A program made the translations under genes and the position numbers. From Pseudomonadota bacterium (lineage in GTDB: Bacteria; Pseudomonadota; Alphaproteobacteria; Sphingomonadales; Sphingomonadaceae), in NCBI GenBank assembly GCA_963205175.1, contig CAUJIW010000014.1, forward strand, positions 1-43,678: a stretch of DNA of 43,678 nt, written 5' to 3'. Below, in pieces: positions 16,490-25,154 of the stretch. Positions within the stretch are counted from its first letter, which is position 1, and each line of letters opens with the position of its first letter. A model generated the notes under the pieces. That model was given only the letters and a program-made list of their open reading frames with translations, made no database searches and had not been told where the DNA came from.

Positions 16490-17212
16490 ATGCCGCCGAC
16501 CAAAACTCTCGCCGAGCCCGTGACGACCACCGATGCCCGCGACGTGGCGGCCGATGCCATGCTTTCCGGCATCCAACCGGCGGCGATCGCCAACTTGTCC
16601 GCGAGCTGGCAAAAGCGCAAAAGCGCCGAGATGCAGCTGATGTTGCTGGAAGCGGCGATCAACTGCCTGACCGCGCATGGCTATGCCGGGCTGTCGACAC
16701 AGCTGGTGGCGCAAACCGCCAAGGTCTCGCGCGGCACCATGGCGCATCACTTTCCCAGCAAGATGGCGCTGGTGGCGGGTGTGGTGGACTACACCTTCTA
16801 CCGGCGTATGGAGCGTTTTCTCGACGACTTCCGCAAGAGCCGCACGTTGGGCAGCGCGGCGGTGGCGGAAGCCACCGACATGTACTGGAAAAGTGTGCAG
16901 ACGCGAGAGTATGCCGCGTACCTAGAACTGGCGGTGGCCGCACGCACCGCCCCCGAGCTCAACGAATACTTCCAGGCCGCTGCCGCCCGTTATGATCGCT
17001 TGTGGTCGGAGGAAATGGTCAAATCCTTCCCGCAATGGAAGGATCGCTGGGATGAGTTGCAGCTGGCGTCCGACTTCGCCATGGCCGCGCACATGGGGCT
17101 TCTGATGAGCAAGGGTCCGCTGGGCGACGGCGCGCGACTTGATCAGGTCCGCAAACTGATTTCGCACGTCATCCGGCTGCTGCACAGCGGCGCGATCAAA
17201 TATCCTTTGTAG
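16490..17212 (+). CDS. TetR/AcrR-family transcriptional regulator
   Basis: A 240-residue regulator. The DNA-binding domain spans about residues 45-100, with MLLEAAINCLTAHGYAGLST, then VAQTAKVSRGTMAHHFPSKM as helix-turn-helix, then ALVAGVVDYTFYRRM. An all-helical ligand-binding domain follows. The N-terminal extension of about 45 residues before the helix-turn-helix is longer than usual. Start choice: the ATG at 16490 is preceded by AAGG, and a GTG two codons earlier (16484) is also possible. It diverges from the TonB receptor-Rieske operon and is convergent with the beta-oxidation operon, separated by a shared terminator. It probably represses the catabolic operon until its substrate or product binds. 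Confidence 0.92.
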   Translation: MPPTKTLAEPVTTTDARDVAADAMLSGIQPAAIANLSASWQKRKSAEMQLMLLEAAINCLTAHGYAGLSTQLVAQTAKVSRGTMAHHFPSKMALVAGVVDYTFYRRMERFLDDFRKSRTLGSAAVAEATDMYWKSVQTREYAAYLELAVAARTAPELNEYFQAAAARYDRLWSEEMVKSFPQWKDRWDELQLASDFAMAAHMGLLMSKGPLGDGARLDQVRKLISHVIRLLHSGAIKYPL

Positions 17213-17236
17213 ACACGCCGCCGCTCACCACGACGA

Positions 17237-17267
17237 AAGAGGCCCGCGGCAGTGCCACGGGCCTCTT
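17237..17267. terminator. bidirectional terminator between TetR and FadJ-like genes
   Basis: AAGAGGCCCG and CGGGCCTCTT form a ten-pair stem with an 11-base loop, with short T-rich flanks on both strands (TCTTG and TCTTTCG). It lies between two convergent genes and can end both transcripts. Confidence 0.75.
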
Positions 17268-17287
17268 GTCCCGATATCCTTCGGGGA

Positions 17288-19486
17288 TCAGGCGGCCTTC
17301 TTCGCCGCCCGGCTGTAGAAGGTCTCGCCAGCGGCCGCCATGTCACGCAGCAGCTTGGGCGGTGCAAAACGCTCGCCGTACTTCTGCGCCAGCGCGTCCA
17401 GCTCGCGCACCACATTGGCGATGCCCAGCGTATCCATGTGGCTGAGCGGCCCGCCGGTGAACGGCGCGAAGCCCCAGCCGAAGATGGCGCCCAGGTCGCC
17501 GTCTTCCGGCGTGACCAGCACACCTTCCTCATAGCAGCGCGCGCACTCGACGAGCTGACGGAAAATCAGCCGCTTCTTGACCTCGGCCGGTGTCGGCTGC
17601 TCATCGTCGGGCAACCGCCCGAATTCCTCGGCGATGCCCGGCCACAGGAACTTGCGGCCACCGTCGGCGGGGTATTCGTAAAAGCCCTTGGCGGTCTTGC
17701 GGCCAAAGCGACCCAGTTCGTACATCCGGTCGACCACCTTGTCGCCCGGCGTCGGCTTGTAAGCGTCGCCGAGGTCCGCCGCGGTCTGCTTCTTCACCTT
17801 GTACGACAGGTCGATCGACACCTCGTCGCCCACCGCCAGCGGCCCCACCGGCATGCCGGCCTGGCGACCGCAATTGTCGATGAGCGCCGGGTTGATGCCC
17901 TCGCCGGCCATGATGTAGCCCTCGGTGACATAGGTGCCGAAGCAGCGCGAGGTGTAGAAGCCGCGACTGTCGTTGACGACGATCGGCGTCTTCTTGATCT
18001 GCGCCACATAGTCGAGCGCCTTGGCGAGCGCGGCGTCACCGGTCTTCTTGCCCATGATGATCTCGACCAGCGGCATCTTGTCGACCGGCGAGAAGAAGTG
18101 GATGCCGATGAAATTCTCCGGCTTGTCCCACGCCTCGGCGAGCCCGGTGATCGGCAGCGTCGAGGTGTTGGAGCCGAAGATGGTGTCGGCGCCCAGCACC
18201 GCCTGGGTCTTCTTGGTGACATCCGCCTTCAGGCCACGGTCCTCGAACACCGCCTCGATGACCAGGTCGCAGCCGGCGAGGTCCTCATACTTGTCGGTGG
18301 TCTTGATCAGCGCCAGCATGGCCTCGGCCTTGTCCTGGCTCAGGCTGCCGCGCTTCACGGCCTTCTCAACCAGCTTGCGCGAATAGTCCTTGCCCTTTTC
18401 CGCCGCCGCGAGATCGCGGTCGAGCAGCACCACCTCGATGCCGGCCTTGGCCGACACATAGGCGATGCCCGCGCCCATCATGCCGGCGCCCAGCATGGCG
18501 AGCTTCCTGGTCGGGCTTTTCTCGACACCCTTGGGACGACGGGCGCCCTTCTCGGCAGCCTGCTTGGAGACGAACAGCGAACGCACCATGTTCATCGCCT
18601 GCGGATCGAGCGCCAGCTTGGTGAAATACTTGCTCTCGATTCTCAGCGCCTTGTCCATCGGCAGCGGCGTGCCTTCGAACACCGCCGACATGATGGCGCG
18701 CGGGGCGTTGTAGTTGCCCAGCGTCTCCTTGGTGATCATGCCGTTGCCACCAATGAAGGTCTGCGCGAAATTGGGGTTCATGCCGCCCACGCCACCGGGG
18801 AACCGGAAGCCCTTGACGTCCCACGGCTGCACGGCCTTCGGGTTCGCCTTCACCCACGCCTTGGCACGCGCCACCAGCTCGTCCGCCGGCGCCACCTCAT
18901 GAACCACGTTCATGCCCTTGGCTTCCGCCGGGCTCATCGACTTGCCCTGCACCAGATACATCAGCGCCGCCTGCACGCCCGCCAGACGCGGCAGCCGCTG
19001 GGTGCCGCCGGCCCCCGGCAGCAGGCCGACCAGTACTTCCGGCAGACCCAGCTGCAGCTTCGGATTGTCGGCGACCACCCGGTAGTGACATGCCAGGCAC
19101 AGCTCCAGGCCGCCCCCCATCGCCAGACCATTGATCGCCGCCGCGAACGGCTTGCCGCAGGTCTCCAGGCGACGGAAAATGCGGTTGAGGGTGGAAACGG
19201 CCTCGAACATCGCCGCCGCCCGCGATCTGCCGCCGCCACCGCCGGCACCCGCGCCACCGAAGGCCCCGCTCATGCCCTTCAGGTCGGCGCCGGCGACGAA
19301 GCCGGTGGCCTTGCCGGAGGTGATGACGGCACCCTTGATCGCCTCGTCAGCGGCAATCTTCTCGATCAGCGCGGTGAGATCACGCTGAAACTCCGGCGTG
19401 ATGACGTTCATCGTCACCCCCGGCACGTCGATGGTCAGCAGCGCGATGCCGTCGGCATCGAGGTCGAACTTGATCGTCTCGGTCAT
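17288..19486 (-). CDS. FadJ/FadB-like enoyl-CoA hydratase/3-hydroxyacyl-CoA dehydrogenase
   Basis: A 732-residue two-domain enzyme for the middle steps of fatty acid beta-oxidation. The hydratase part (about 1-200) has ATGFVAGADLKGM, MGGGLELCLACHYR with Glu128, and LPEVLVGLLPGAGGTQRL with Glu150, the two catalytic acids. The dehydrogenase part starts near residue 327 with the NAD site LGAGMMGAGIAYVS (333-338 as GxGxxG), the strand end VVLLDRD, and catalytic His463 in GIHFFSPVDKMPLVEI. Two C-terminal dehydrogenase domains follow. An unusually glycine-rich stretch (about 76-86) sits in the hydratase loop. The start follows GGGGAG. It is the last gene of the MerR-dehydrogenase-thiolase operon, 73 bases after the thiolase gene. 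It acts in the cytoplasm with the neighbouring thiolase. Confidence 0.96.
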   Translation of the reverse strand: MTETIKFDLDADGIALLTIDVPGVTMNVITPEFQRDLTALIEKIAADEAIKGAVITSGKATGFVAGADLKGMSGAFGGAGAGGGGGRSRAAAMFEAVSTLNRIFRRLETCGKPFAAAINGLAMGGGLELCLACHYRVVADNPKLQLGLPEVLVGLLPGAGGTQRLPRLAGVQAALMYLVQGKSMSPAEAKGMNVVHEVAPADELVARAKAWVKANPKAVQPWDVKGFRFPGGVGGMNPNFAQTFIGGNGMITKETLGNYNAPRAIMSAVFEGTPLPMDKALRIESKYFTKLALDPQAMNMVRSLFVSKQAAEKGARRPKGVEKSPTRKLAMLGAGMMGAGIAYVSAKAGIEVVLLDRDLAAAEKGKDYSRKLVEKAVKRGSLSQDKAEAMLALIKTTDKYEDLAGCDLVIEAVFEDRGLKADVTKKTQAVLGADTIFGSNTSTLPITGLAEAWDKPENFIGIHFFSPVDKMPLVEIIMGKKTGDAALAKALDYVAQIKKTPIVVNDSRGFYTSRCFGTYVTEGYIMAGEGINPALIDNCGRQAGMPVGPLAVGDEVSIDLSYKVKKQTAADLGDAYKPTPGDKVVDRMYELGRFGRKTAKGFYEYPADGGRKFLWPGIAEEFGRLPDDEQPTPAEVKKRLIFRQLVECARCYEEGVLVTPEDGDLGAIFGWGFAPFTGGPLSHMDTLGIANVVRELDALAQKYGERFAPPKLLRDMAAAGETFYSRAAKKAA

Positions 19487-19559
19487 GAAAAAACTCCCCG
19501 GAATAATCGGCCGTGTGCCGCGCCACCCGACTAAGGGCGACGGCGCCCCGGCCCCATCA

Positions 19560-20771
19560 TCAAATGCGTTCGATCACCGTGGCGGTGCCCATGCCGGCGC
19601 CGACGCACAGATTGATCAGGGCGGTTCCCTTGCCGGTGCGCTCCAGTTCGTCGAGCACCGTGCCGAGAATCATGCCGCCGGTGGCACCCAGCGGATGACC
19701 CATGGCGATGGCGCCGCCACAGACGTTGATCTTGTCGTGGGGAATGTCGAGCGCCTGCATGTAGCGCAGCACCACACTGGCGAACGCCTCATTGAGTTCG
19801 TAGAGGTCGATGTCGGAAACGCTCATGCCCAGCCGCTTCAGCAGCTTCTGGCTGACCAGCGCCGGACCGGTGAGCATGATGGCCGGTTCGGAGCCGATCG
19901 AGGCCATGCCCTTGATGCGGGCACGCGGCTTCAGGCCGTATTTCTCGCCGATTGCCTTGTTGCCCACCAGCACGGCGGACGCCCCGTCGACAATGCCGCT
20001 GGAGTTGCCGGCGTGGTGGACGTGGTTGATACGCTCCACTTCCGGATAGCGCAGCAGCGCCACATGGTCGAAGCCGGGCATGGTCTCGCCGATGTCGGTG
20101 AACGATGCCTTGAGGCTGGCCAGCGACTGCATGTCGGTGTCCGGGCGCATGTGCTCGTCACGGTCCAGCACCACCTCACCGATGACATCCTTCACCGGAA
20201 TGATCGACTTGGCAAAGCGGTTCTCCGCCCACGAACGGGCGGCACGCTTCTGGCTCTCCACCGCATAGGCGTCCACGTCGTCGCGGCTGAAGCCGTATTT
20301 GGTGGCGATCAGGTCGGCGCCGACGCCCTGGGGCACGAAGTAGGTCTTGAAGGCGACTGCCGGGTCCATCGGCCAGGCACCGCCGTCGGAACCCATCGGG
20401 ATACGGCTCATCGATTCGACGCCACCGCCGATGGCGAATTCCGCCTCACCGGCGATCACCTTGGCCGCCGCCATGTTGACCGCCTCAAGGCCGGAGGCAC
20501 AGAAACGGTTGATCTGCACACCCGCCGTGGTCTCGGCATAGTCGGCATTGAGCACGGCCACGCGGGCAATGTCGGAGCCCTGCTCGCCCACCGGCGCCAC
20601 GCAACCCAGCACCACGTCGTCGACATCGGCGGTATCGATGTTGTTGCGGTCACGCACCGCCTGGAGCACCTGCGTTGCCAGCTGGATCGGGGTGATCTCG
20701 TGCAGCGACCCGTCAGGGCGGCCCTTGCCGCGCGGCGTGCGCACGGCGTCGTAGATATATGCCTCAGCCAT
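19560..20771 (-). CDS. acetyl-CoA C-acyltransferase (thiolase, FadA-like)
   Basis: A 403-residue thiolase. Nucleophile Cys91 lies in [11 protein letters not shown], the catalytic His359 in GHPLGATGG, and the second catalytic Cys389 in [12 protein letters not shown]. The family start [14 protein letters not shown] is present and length is typical. It catalyses the CoA-dependent cleavage of 3-ketoacyl-CoA to acetyl-CoA and a shortened acyl-CoA (or the reverse condensation in polymer-forming relatives). It sits between acyl-CoA dehydrogenase and the FadJ-like gene in the same operon, so degradation is the likely direction. A biosynthetic acetoacetyl-CoA thiolase is less likely given these neighbours. 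Confidence 0.95.
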   Translation of the reverse strand: MAEAYIYDAVRTPRGKGRPDGSLHEITPIQLATQVLQAVRDRNNIDTADVDDVVLGCVAPVGEQGSDIARVAVLNADYAETTAGVQINRFCASGLEAVNMAAAKVIAGEAEFAIGGGVESMSRIPMGSDGGAWPMDPAVAFKTYFVPQGVGADLIATKYGFSRDDVDAYAVESQKRAARSWAENRFAKSIIPVKDVIGEVVLDRDEHMRPDTDMQSLASLKASFTDIGETMPGFDHVALLRYPEVERINHVHHAGNSSGIVDGASAVLVGNKAIGEKYGLKPRARIKGMASIGSEPAIMLTGPALVSQKLLKRLGMSVSDIDLYELNEAFASVVLRYMQALDIPHDKINVCGGAIAMGHPLGATGGMILGTVLDELERTGKGTALINLCVGAGMGTATVIERI

Positions 20772-20813
20772 GTCGTCTCTCCCTCGTTTGAATAAGGCTA
20801 TGGATACTCAGGT

Positions 20814-22607
20814 TCAAAACACGTCGGCGGCCAGCGCCATGATGGTCTCGGCGCCAGCCTCGATCTTGCGCCGCAGCGATGCCGTCTCCGGCAGATGGCG
20901 GGCGGCAAAGTGGCGGGCGGTAATCAGCTTTGCTTCATGGAAACCGACATCGGACGCACCGGCGGCCAGCGCATCCAGGCTCGCGCGGGCCATCTGCGCC
21001 CACATGTGGCCGACTGCCACCAGACCCAGCAGATGCATGTAGGGGTAGGCCGCCGCGCCGGCATTGTTGGGGTTGGCCAGTCCATTCTGCATCAGCCACA
21101 TGGTCGCCGCCTGCAACTGGCCGACCGCCTTCTCCAGCGGCTCGACGATGGGCGCCATCTTCTCGTCGGTCTTCTGCTCGGCGCAATAGGCCGAAACGAT
21201 CTCAAGGAAGGTGCGCAGCGCCCGGCCACCGTTCTGGGCCAGCTTGCGGCCAACCAGATCCATCGCCTGCACGCCATTGGTGCCTTCATAGATCATGGCG
21301 ATGCGGGCATCGCGCACGAACTGGTCCATGCCGTGCTCACGGATGTAGCCGTGGCCGCCGAAGCACTGCTGCGCCAGCGTCGCGCCCTCGTAACCCTTGT
21401 CGGTGAGGACGCCCTTGATGACCGGGGTGAGCAGCGACACCAGGTCGTTGGCGCGCTCGCGCTCCTCCTCGCTTGCCGCCTTGTGGGTGAGGTCGACCAT
21501 CAGCGCGCCCCACAGGATAAGCGCGCGGCCGCCCTCGTTCCAGGCGCGCATGTCCATCAGCATCCGCCGCACGTCGGGATGAACGATGATCGGGTCGGCC
21601 TTGGCGGAGGGGTCGGCTGGACCGGTCAGCGCCCGGCCCTGGAGTCGCTCCCGGGCATATTTGACGGCGTTCTGATAGGCGATCTCACCCTGCGACAGGC
21701 CTTGCAGGCCAACACCCAGACGCGCCGCGTTCATCATGATGAACATGGCGGCCAGGCCCTTTTCGGCTTCGCCGATCAGATAGCCGGTGGCGCCGTCATA
21801 GTTCAGCACGCAGGTGGCGTTGCCGTGAATGCCCATCTTCTTCTCGATCGCGCCGCAGGTCACGCCGTTGCGCGCGCCCAGCGTGCCATCGTCGTTGACA
21901 AGAAACTTCGGCACGATGAACAGCGAGATGCCCTTCACGTTGTCGGGCGCGCCGGTGCGCTTGGCCAGCACCAGGTGGATGATGTTCTCCGCCAGATCAT
22001 GCTCGCCGGCGGAGATGAAGATCTTGGTGCCAGTGATCCTGTAGCTGCCGTCCGGCTGTTCTTCCGCCTTGGTGCGCAGCAGGCCAAGGTCGGTGCCGCA
22101 ATGCGGTTCGGTGAGATTCATGGTGCCGGTCCAGGTACCGGCGATCATGTTCGGGAGATACTTGCGCTTCTGCGCGTCCGACCCCACCACCTGGATGGCG
22201 GCGATGGCGCCATGGGTGAGGCCGGGATACATGGCGAACGCCATATTGGCGGAAATCATGTATTCCTCGAACGCGGTGGCGATGACATGGGGCATCCCCT
22301 GACCGCCATACTCGGTCGGCGCCGACAAGGTACCCCAGCCGCCCTCGACGAACTGGGCATAAGCGTCCCTGAACCCCGGCGGCGTCGTCACCGAACCATC
22401 ATCGGCCCGCTTGCAGCCATGCTCGTCGCCCACCTGGTTCAACGGGTGCAGCACCTCCTGCACGAATGCCCCGCCCTGCTCCAGAATGGCCCCCACCATG
22501 TCCGGCGTGGCCTCGGTGAAGCCCGGCAGGTTGGCATAGCGATCCAGATGCAGCACGTCGTTGAGAACAAACAGCGTATCCCGCACAGGCGCTGTGTAGA
22601 CAGGCAT
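20814..22607 (-). CDS. acyl-CoA dehydrogenase with extended C-terminal domain
   Basis: A 597-residue FAD enzyme that introduces the trans-2 double bond in acyl-CoA. The middle domain has MNLTEPHCGTDLGLLRTKAE and KIFISAGEHDLAENIIHLVL. The C-terminal half has HGYIREHGMDQFVRDARIAM, then IYEGTNGVQAMDLVGRK with the expected catalytic Glu, then an extra helical domain of about 130 residues ending MALAADVF, as in the long FadE-like dehydrogenases of alphaproteobacteria. The ATG at 22607 is fixed by AGAGGAGGAA just upstream; the longer open frame to 22760 runs into the MerR gene. It is 29 bases downstream of the MerR regulator gene and heads the enzymatic part of the operon. Confidence 0.96.
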   Translation of the reverse strand: MPVYTAPVRDTLFVLNDVLHLDRYANLPGFTEATPDMVGAILEQGGAFVQEVLHPLNQVGDEHGCKRADDGSVTTPPGFRDAYAQFVEGGWGTLSAPTEYGGQGMPHVIATAFEEYMISANMAFAMYPGLTHGAIAAIQVVGSDAQKRKYLPNMIAGTWTGTMNLTEPHCGTDLGLLRTKAEEQPDGSYRITGTKIFISAGEHDLAENIIHLVLAKRTGAPDNVKGISLFIVPKFLVNDDGTLGARNGVTCGAIEKKMGIHGNATCVLNYDGATGYLIGEAEKGLAAMFIMMNAARLGVGLQGLSQGEIAYQNAVKYARERLQGRALTGPADPSAKADPIIVHPDVRRMLMDMRAWNEGGRALILWGALMVDLTHKAASEEERERANDLVSLLTPVIKGVLTDKGYEGATLAQQCFGGHGYIREHGMDQFVRDARIAMIYEGTNGVQAMDLVGRKLAQNGGRALRTFLEIVSAYCAEQKTDEKMAPIVEPLEKAVGQLQAATMWLMQNGLANPNNAGAAAYPYMHLLGLVAVGHMWAQMARASLDALAAGASDVGFHEAKLITARHFAARHLPETASLRRKIEAGAETIMALAADVF

Positions 22608-22636
22608 GTATTCCTCCTCTGTACGAGGGCGCACCC

Positions 22637-23083
22637 TCAGATTGTCTTTGAACCCGGCAAGACAAGTGTTTCGAGGGTAACGCAGAATTGTTCCAGTTCC
22701 TCGATCATGTGATCGATGTCCCGGCGCTGCTCCTCCAGCGCGGCAATCCGCGCCCGACACTTGGCCAACGTCACCTGACGCTGGGTGACCCGACCGTCGC
22801 CCAGGTCGTAAAGGTCGATCATCTCATGAATCTCGGCCAGACTGAAACCGACGCGCTTGCCCCTCAGTATCCAGGCCAGTCGGGCATGATCACGCTTGGA
22901 GTATACCCGGTTCTGACCGCGCCGCTCGGGGTTGATCAGGCCCTGATCCTCGTAGAAACGGATCGCCCGCGGCGTAACCCCGAACTCCATCGCCAGGTCG
23001 GTGATGGTGAATGCCTGCCCCGCCGCGCACGACGACTCAGGAGACGACAATTCGGCGAAGGCGGAATCGGACGGCGGCTTCAT
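22637..23083 (-). CDS. MerR-family regulator of acyl-CoA degradation (LiuR-like)
   Basis: A 148-residue MerR-type activator/repressor. The winged helix-turn-helix spans about 25-95 (FTITDLAMEFGVTPRAIRFY, then NRVYSKRDHARLAWILRGKR, GFSLAEIHEMIDLYD). A coiled coil runs from about residue 105 to 138 (LAKCRARIAALEEQRRDIDH). No metal-binding cysteine pattern is present. It closely resembles LiuR-type regulators of branched-chain and fatty acid catabolism. It is the first gene of the beta-oxidation operon, so it controls its own transcription. The ATG at 23083 has no ribosome site and sits about one base from the predicted transcription start, so translation may be leaderless. Confidence 0.93.
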   Translation of the reverse strand: MKPPSDSAFAELSSPESSCAAGQAFTITDLAMEFGVTPRAIRFYEDQGLINPERRGQNRVYSKRDHARLAWILRGKRVGFSLAEIHEMIDLYDLGDGRVTQRQVTLAKCRARIAALEEQRRDIDHMIEELEQFCVTLETLVLPGSKTI

Positions 23084-23090
23084 GGACGGG

Positions 23091-23120
23091 ACTCTAGTTG
23101 ACGTTTACGTAAACGTCAAC
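23091..23120 (-). promoter_or_regulatory. MerR promoter with 24-bp palindromic operator
   Basis: Bases 23097-23120 form a perfect 24-bp palindrome (half-site GTTGACGTTTAC). On the minus strand its outer TTGACG is a good -35, followed after exactly 17 bases by TAGAGT (23091-23096) as -10. The operator therefore fills the spacer, the classic MerR layout, but the spacing is 17 rather than the 19-20 bases of activated MerR promoters, which favours repression. The predicted start falls at about 23084, just before the ATG. Confidence 0.8.
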
Positions 23121-23150
23121 GCGTCCGCGCGACGATGGCGGTGCATTCAC

Positions 23151-24059
23151 CTAGCGCGACCGCCCCAGCAACAGCATGCCGGCCGAGGCGAGCGCCAGCC
23201 CCGCCGCATGCAGGGGACCAAAGGGCTCGCCCAGCACCGCCACCGCCACCAGACTGGTGGCGACCGGGCCGCTGCAGCCCACCACGCTGGCGACAGGCGC
23301 CCCCACCCGACCGATCGCCGCCGACACCAGGAACACCGGCAAGATCGTGGAAAACAGCGCCACCAGCGCCACCCACGCCAGCGGCGTCGCACCGATCACA
23401 AAGCCAGCCGGGCCATCGATCAGCGCGATATGGCCGATCATCATCACGCAGGCGGCACTCATGCCGACGGCGGTGAACAGCGCGCTGCCCAGGCGGGCAA
23501 TCTGCCGCCCACTCAACATGAGGTAGATGGCGTAGGCCACGGCCGAGGCCAGCACCAGCAGCGTGCCGCGCACGACATCCCGGCTACCCTCGGCACGCAC
23601 GTCGCCGCCGAACAGCACCAGCAGACCGCCGTAGGTCAGCAGCAGCGCCAGCAGCGTGCGGCCGGCGATCCGCTGTCGCCCCAGTGCCGCGCTCGCCAGC
23701 ACCACGATGCCCGGATACGTAAACAGCGTCAGCCGTTCGAGCTGGGCGGAGACATATTGCAGCCCCACCACATCAAGGTAGGAGGCGACGTAATAGCCGA
23801 CCACCCCGACCCCCATCGCCGGCACCAGATCGCGCACGGCCGGCTTGACCTCCAGTCGCCGCCAGGCATGCACGCCGACCAGCAGGAACACCGGCAACGA
23901 CAGCAACATACGGTAGGCCAGCACGGCATCGGCACTGGCACCCTCGGCGAAGGCGATCTTGATCAGCACCGGCTTGAGCGACAGCATCAGCGTGCCCGCC
24001 ATCGCCATCAGCAGACCCAGCCGGTAGGCGCGGCGACGTTCAGGCGACTCGACAAGCAT
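23151..24059 (-). CDS. EamA/DMT-family transporter
   Basis: A 302-residue inner-membrane protein with ten predicted membrane helices in two EamA repeats: GLLMAMAGTLMLSLKPVLIK with SYLDVVGLQYVSAQLERLTL, and TLLVLASAVAYAIYLMLSGR with SAAIGRVGAPVASVVGCSGP. The family exports amino acids, nucleotides or other small metabolites. I favour the ATG at 24059, which has GGGGA nine bases upstream; a GTG at 24086 is an alternative. It follows the 2OG-Fe(II) oxygenase gene with a 43-base gap and may export a product related to it, which is inference only. It converges on nothing: its stop lies 30 bases from the MerR operator. Confidence 0.88.
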   Translation of the reverse strand: MLVESPERRRAYRLGLLMAMAGTLMLSLKPVLIKIAFAEGASADAVLAYRMLLSLPVFLLVGVHAWRRLEVKPAVRDLVPAMGVGVVGYYVASYLDVVGLQYVSAQLERLTLFTYPGIVVLASAALGRQRIAGRTLLALLLTYGGLLVLFGGDVRAEGSRDVVRGTLLVLASAVAYAIYLMLSGRQIARLGSALFTAVGMSAACVMMIGHIALIDGPAGFVIGATPLAWVALVALFSTILPVFLVSAAIGRVGAPVASVVGCSGPVATSLVAVAVLGEPFGPLHAAGLALASAGMLLLGRSR

Positions 24060-24102
24060 CGACAACATTCCCCGCGAGGCCCACACCGGCCCCGCCCGCC
24101 GG

Positions 24103-25038
24103 TTACATCAACTTGATCTCGCGCAGCCGCTGCTCAAGGTAGGCCTGCGCCGTGATCGGTTCTGGGTACCGGTCTGGATTGTCGGCGGCAATGCAGCCCG
24201 GCAGGGTCTCGATCAGGAAGTCGGGATTGAAGTGGAGAAAGAACGGCATCGAATAACGGGCAAAACGCATCCGCTCCGGCGCCGGGTTGACCACCCTATG
24301 GGTGGTCGATGGCAGCACATGGTTGGACAGGCGTTGCAGCATGTCACCGATATTGACGACCAGACAGCCCTCGGGCGGCTGGATCGGCAGCCAGCGCCCC
24401 TCGCGATCCAGCACTTCAAGGCCGCCCTCGTCAGCACCGAGCAACAACGTGATGACATTGATGTCCTCATGCGCGCCGGCGCGGACGTGGCCGGCCACCG
24501 CGCCGTCGGGCTGGGGCGGGTAGTGCAGGATGCGCAGCACGCTGTTGCCAAGGTCCACCTTGTCGTCGAACCAGTCCAGCGGCAACCTGAGAAAGCAGGC
24601 GATCGCCCGCAGCAGCCGGCGGCCGAAGGCATCCATCGCCTGGTAAAGGCCGTAGGTGTTGGCGCGGAAACCGGGGATGTCGTCGACCCACAGGTTGTCC
24701 GGCATCCACTGGCGATAGGGGTGGCCGGCCGGCAGTTCCCGGCCGACATGCCAGAACTCCTTGAGATCATGGGCAGTGGCCCCCTTGGCGGTCTCGACGC
24801 CGAACGGCGTGTAGCCGCGCTGGCCATGCCCGCCCGGCACATGGTAGCGGCGCTTGGCCGCCTCCTCGCGCGCGAAGAACTGGCGGAAGCAGGCCAGCGT
24901 GCCGTCGATCAGCGCTGGCGGCAGGTCATGACCGGCCACGACCGCGAAGCCGCATTGCTGATAGGAACGGCCGAGCGCGGTCGCGAACGCCTCCAGGTCG
25001 GTATCCATCAATGCGAGATCGACAGGGGTAATGGTCAT
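24103..25038 (-). CDS. 2-oxoglutarate/Fe(II)-dependent oxygenase, isopenicillin N synthase-like
   Basis: A 311-residue double-stranded beta-helix oxygenase. The N-terminal DIOX_N part has ALGRSYQQCGFAVVAGHDLP. The iron ligands are the HxD pair in GAHEDINVITLLLG and the distal His in STTHRVVNP, and the 2-oxoglutarate-binding Arg lies in RFARYSMPFFLHF. VVNIGDMLQRLSN is also typical. The ATG at 25038 follows GGAGG. Members oxidise small molecules in amino-acid, hormone or antibiotic metabolism, so the fold is clear while the substrate is not. It is upstream of the EamA transporter on the same strand and divergent from a NUDIX gene. Confidence 0.92.
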   Translation of the reverse strand: MTITPVDLALMDTDLEAFATALGRSYQQCGFAVVAGHDLPPALIDGTLACFRQFFAREEAAKRRYHVPGGHGQRGYTPFGVETAKGATAHDLKEFWHVGRELPAGHPYRQWMPDNLWVDDIPGFRANTYGLYQAMDAFGRRLLRAIACFLRLPLDWFDDKVDLGNSVLRILHYPPQPDGAVAGHVRAGAHEDINVITLLLGADEGGLEVLDREGRWLPIQPPEGCLVVNIGDMLQRLSNHVLPSTTHRVVNPAPERMRFARYSMPFFLHFNPDFLIETLPGCIAADNPDRYPEPITAQAYLEQRLREIKLM

Positions 25039-25154
25039 GCGGGCCTCCGGACACACTCCCTCTACGACAGGCTCCGGCGATGAAGCAATCGTGCCGGCGG
25101 TCGACAGCCACCCCCGGGAACGGCTATCCGGAACCCGACTGGCAATTGGGGCGT

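Noticed and set aside
17252..19534. 760-codon plus-strand frame opposite the FadJ-like gene
   Set aside because: Arg/His/Gly-rich and without motifs; the minus-strand gene has all catalytic residues. The frame also crosses the terminator.
20895..22712. 605-codon plus-strand frame opposite acyl-CoA dehydrogenase
   Set aside because: Compositional shadow of a GC-rich gene; no plausible ribosome site or domain.
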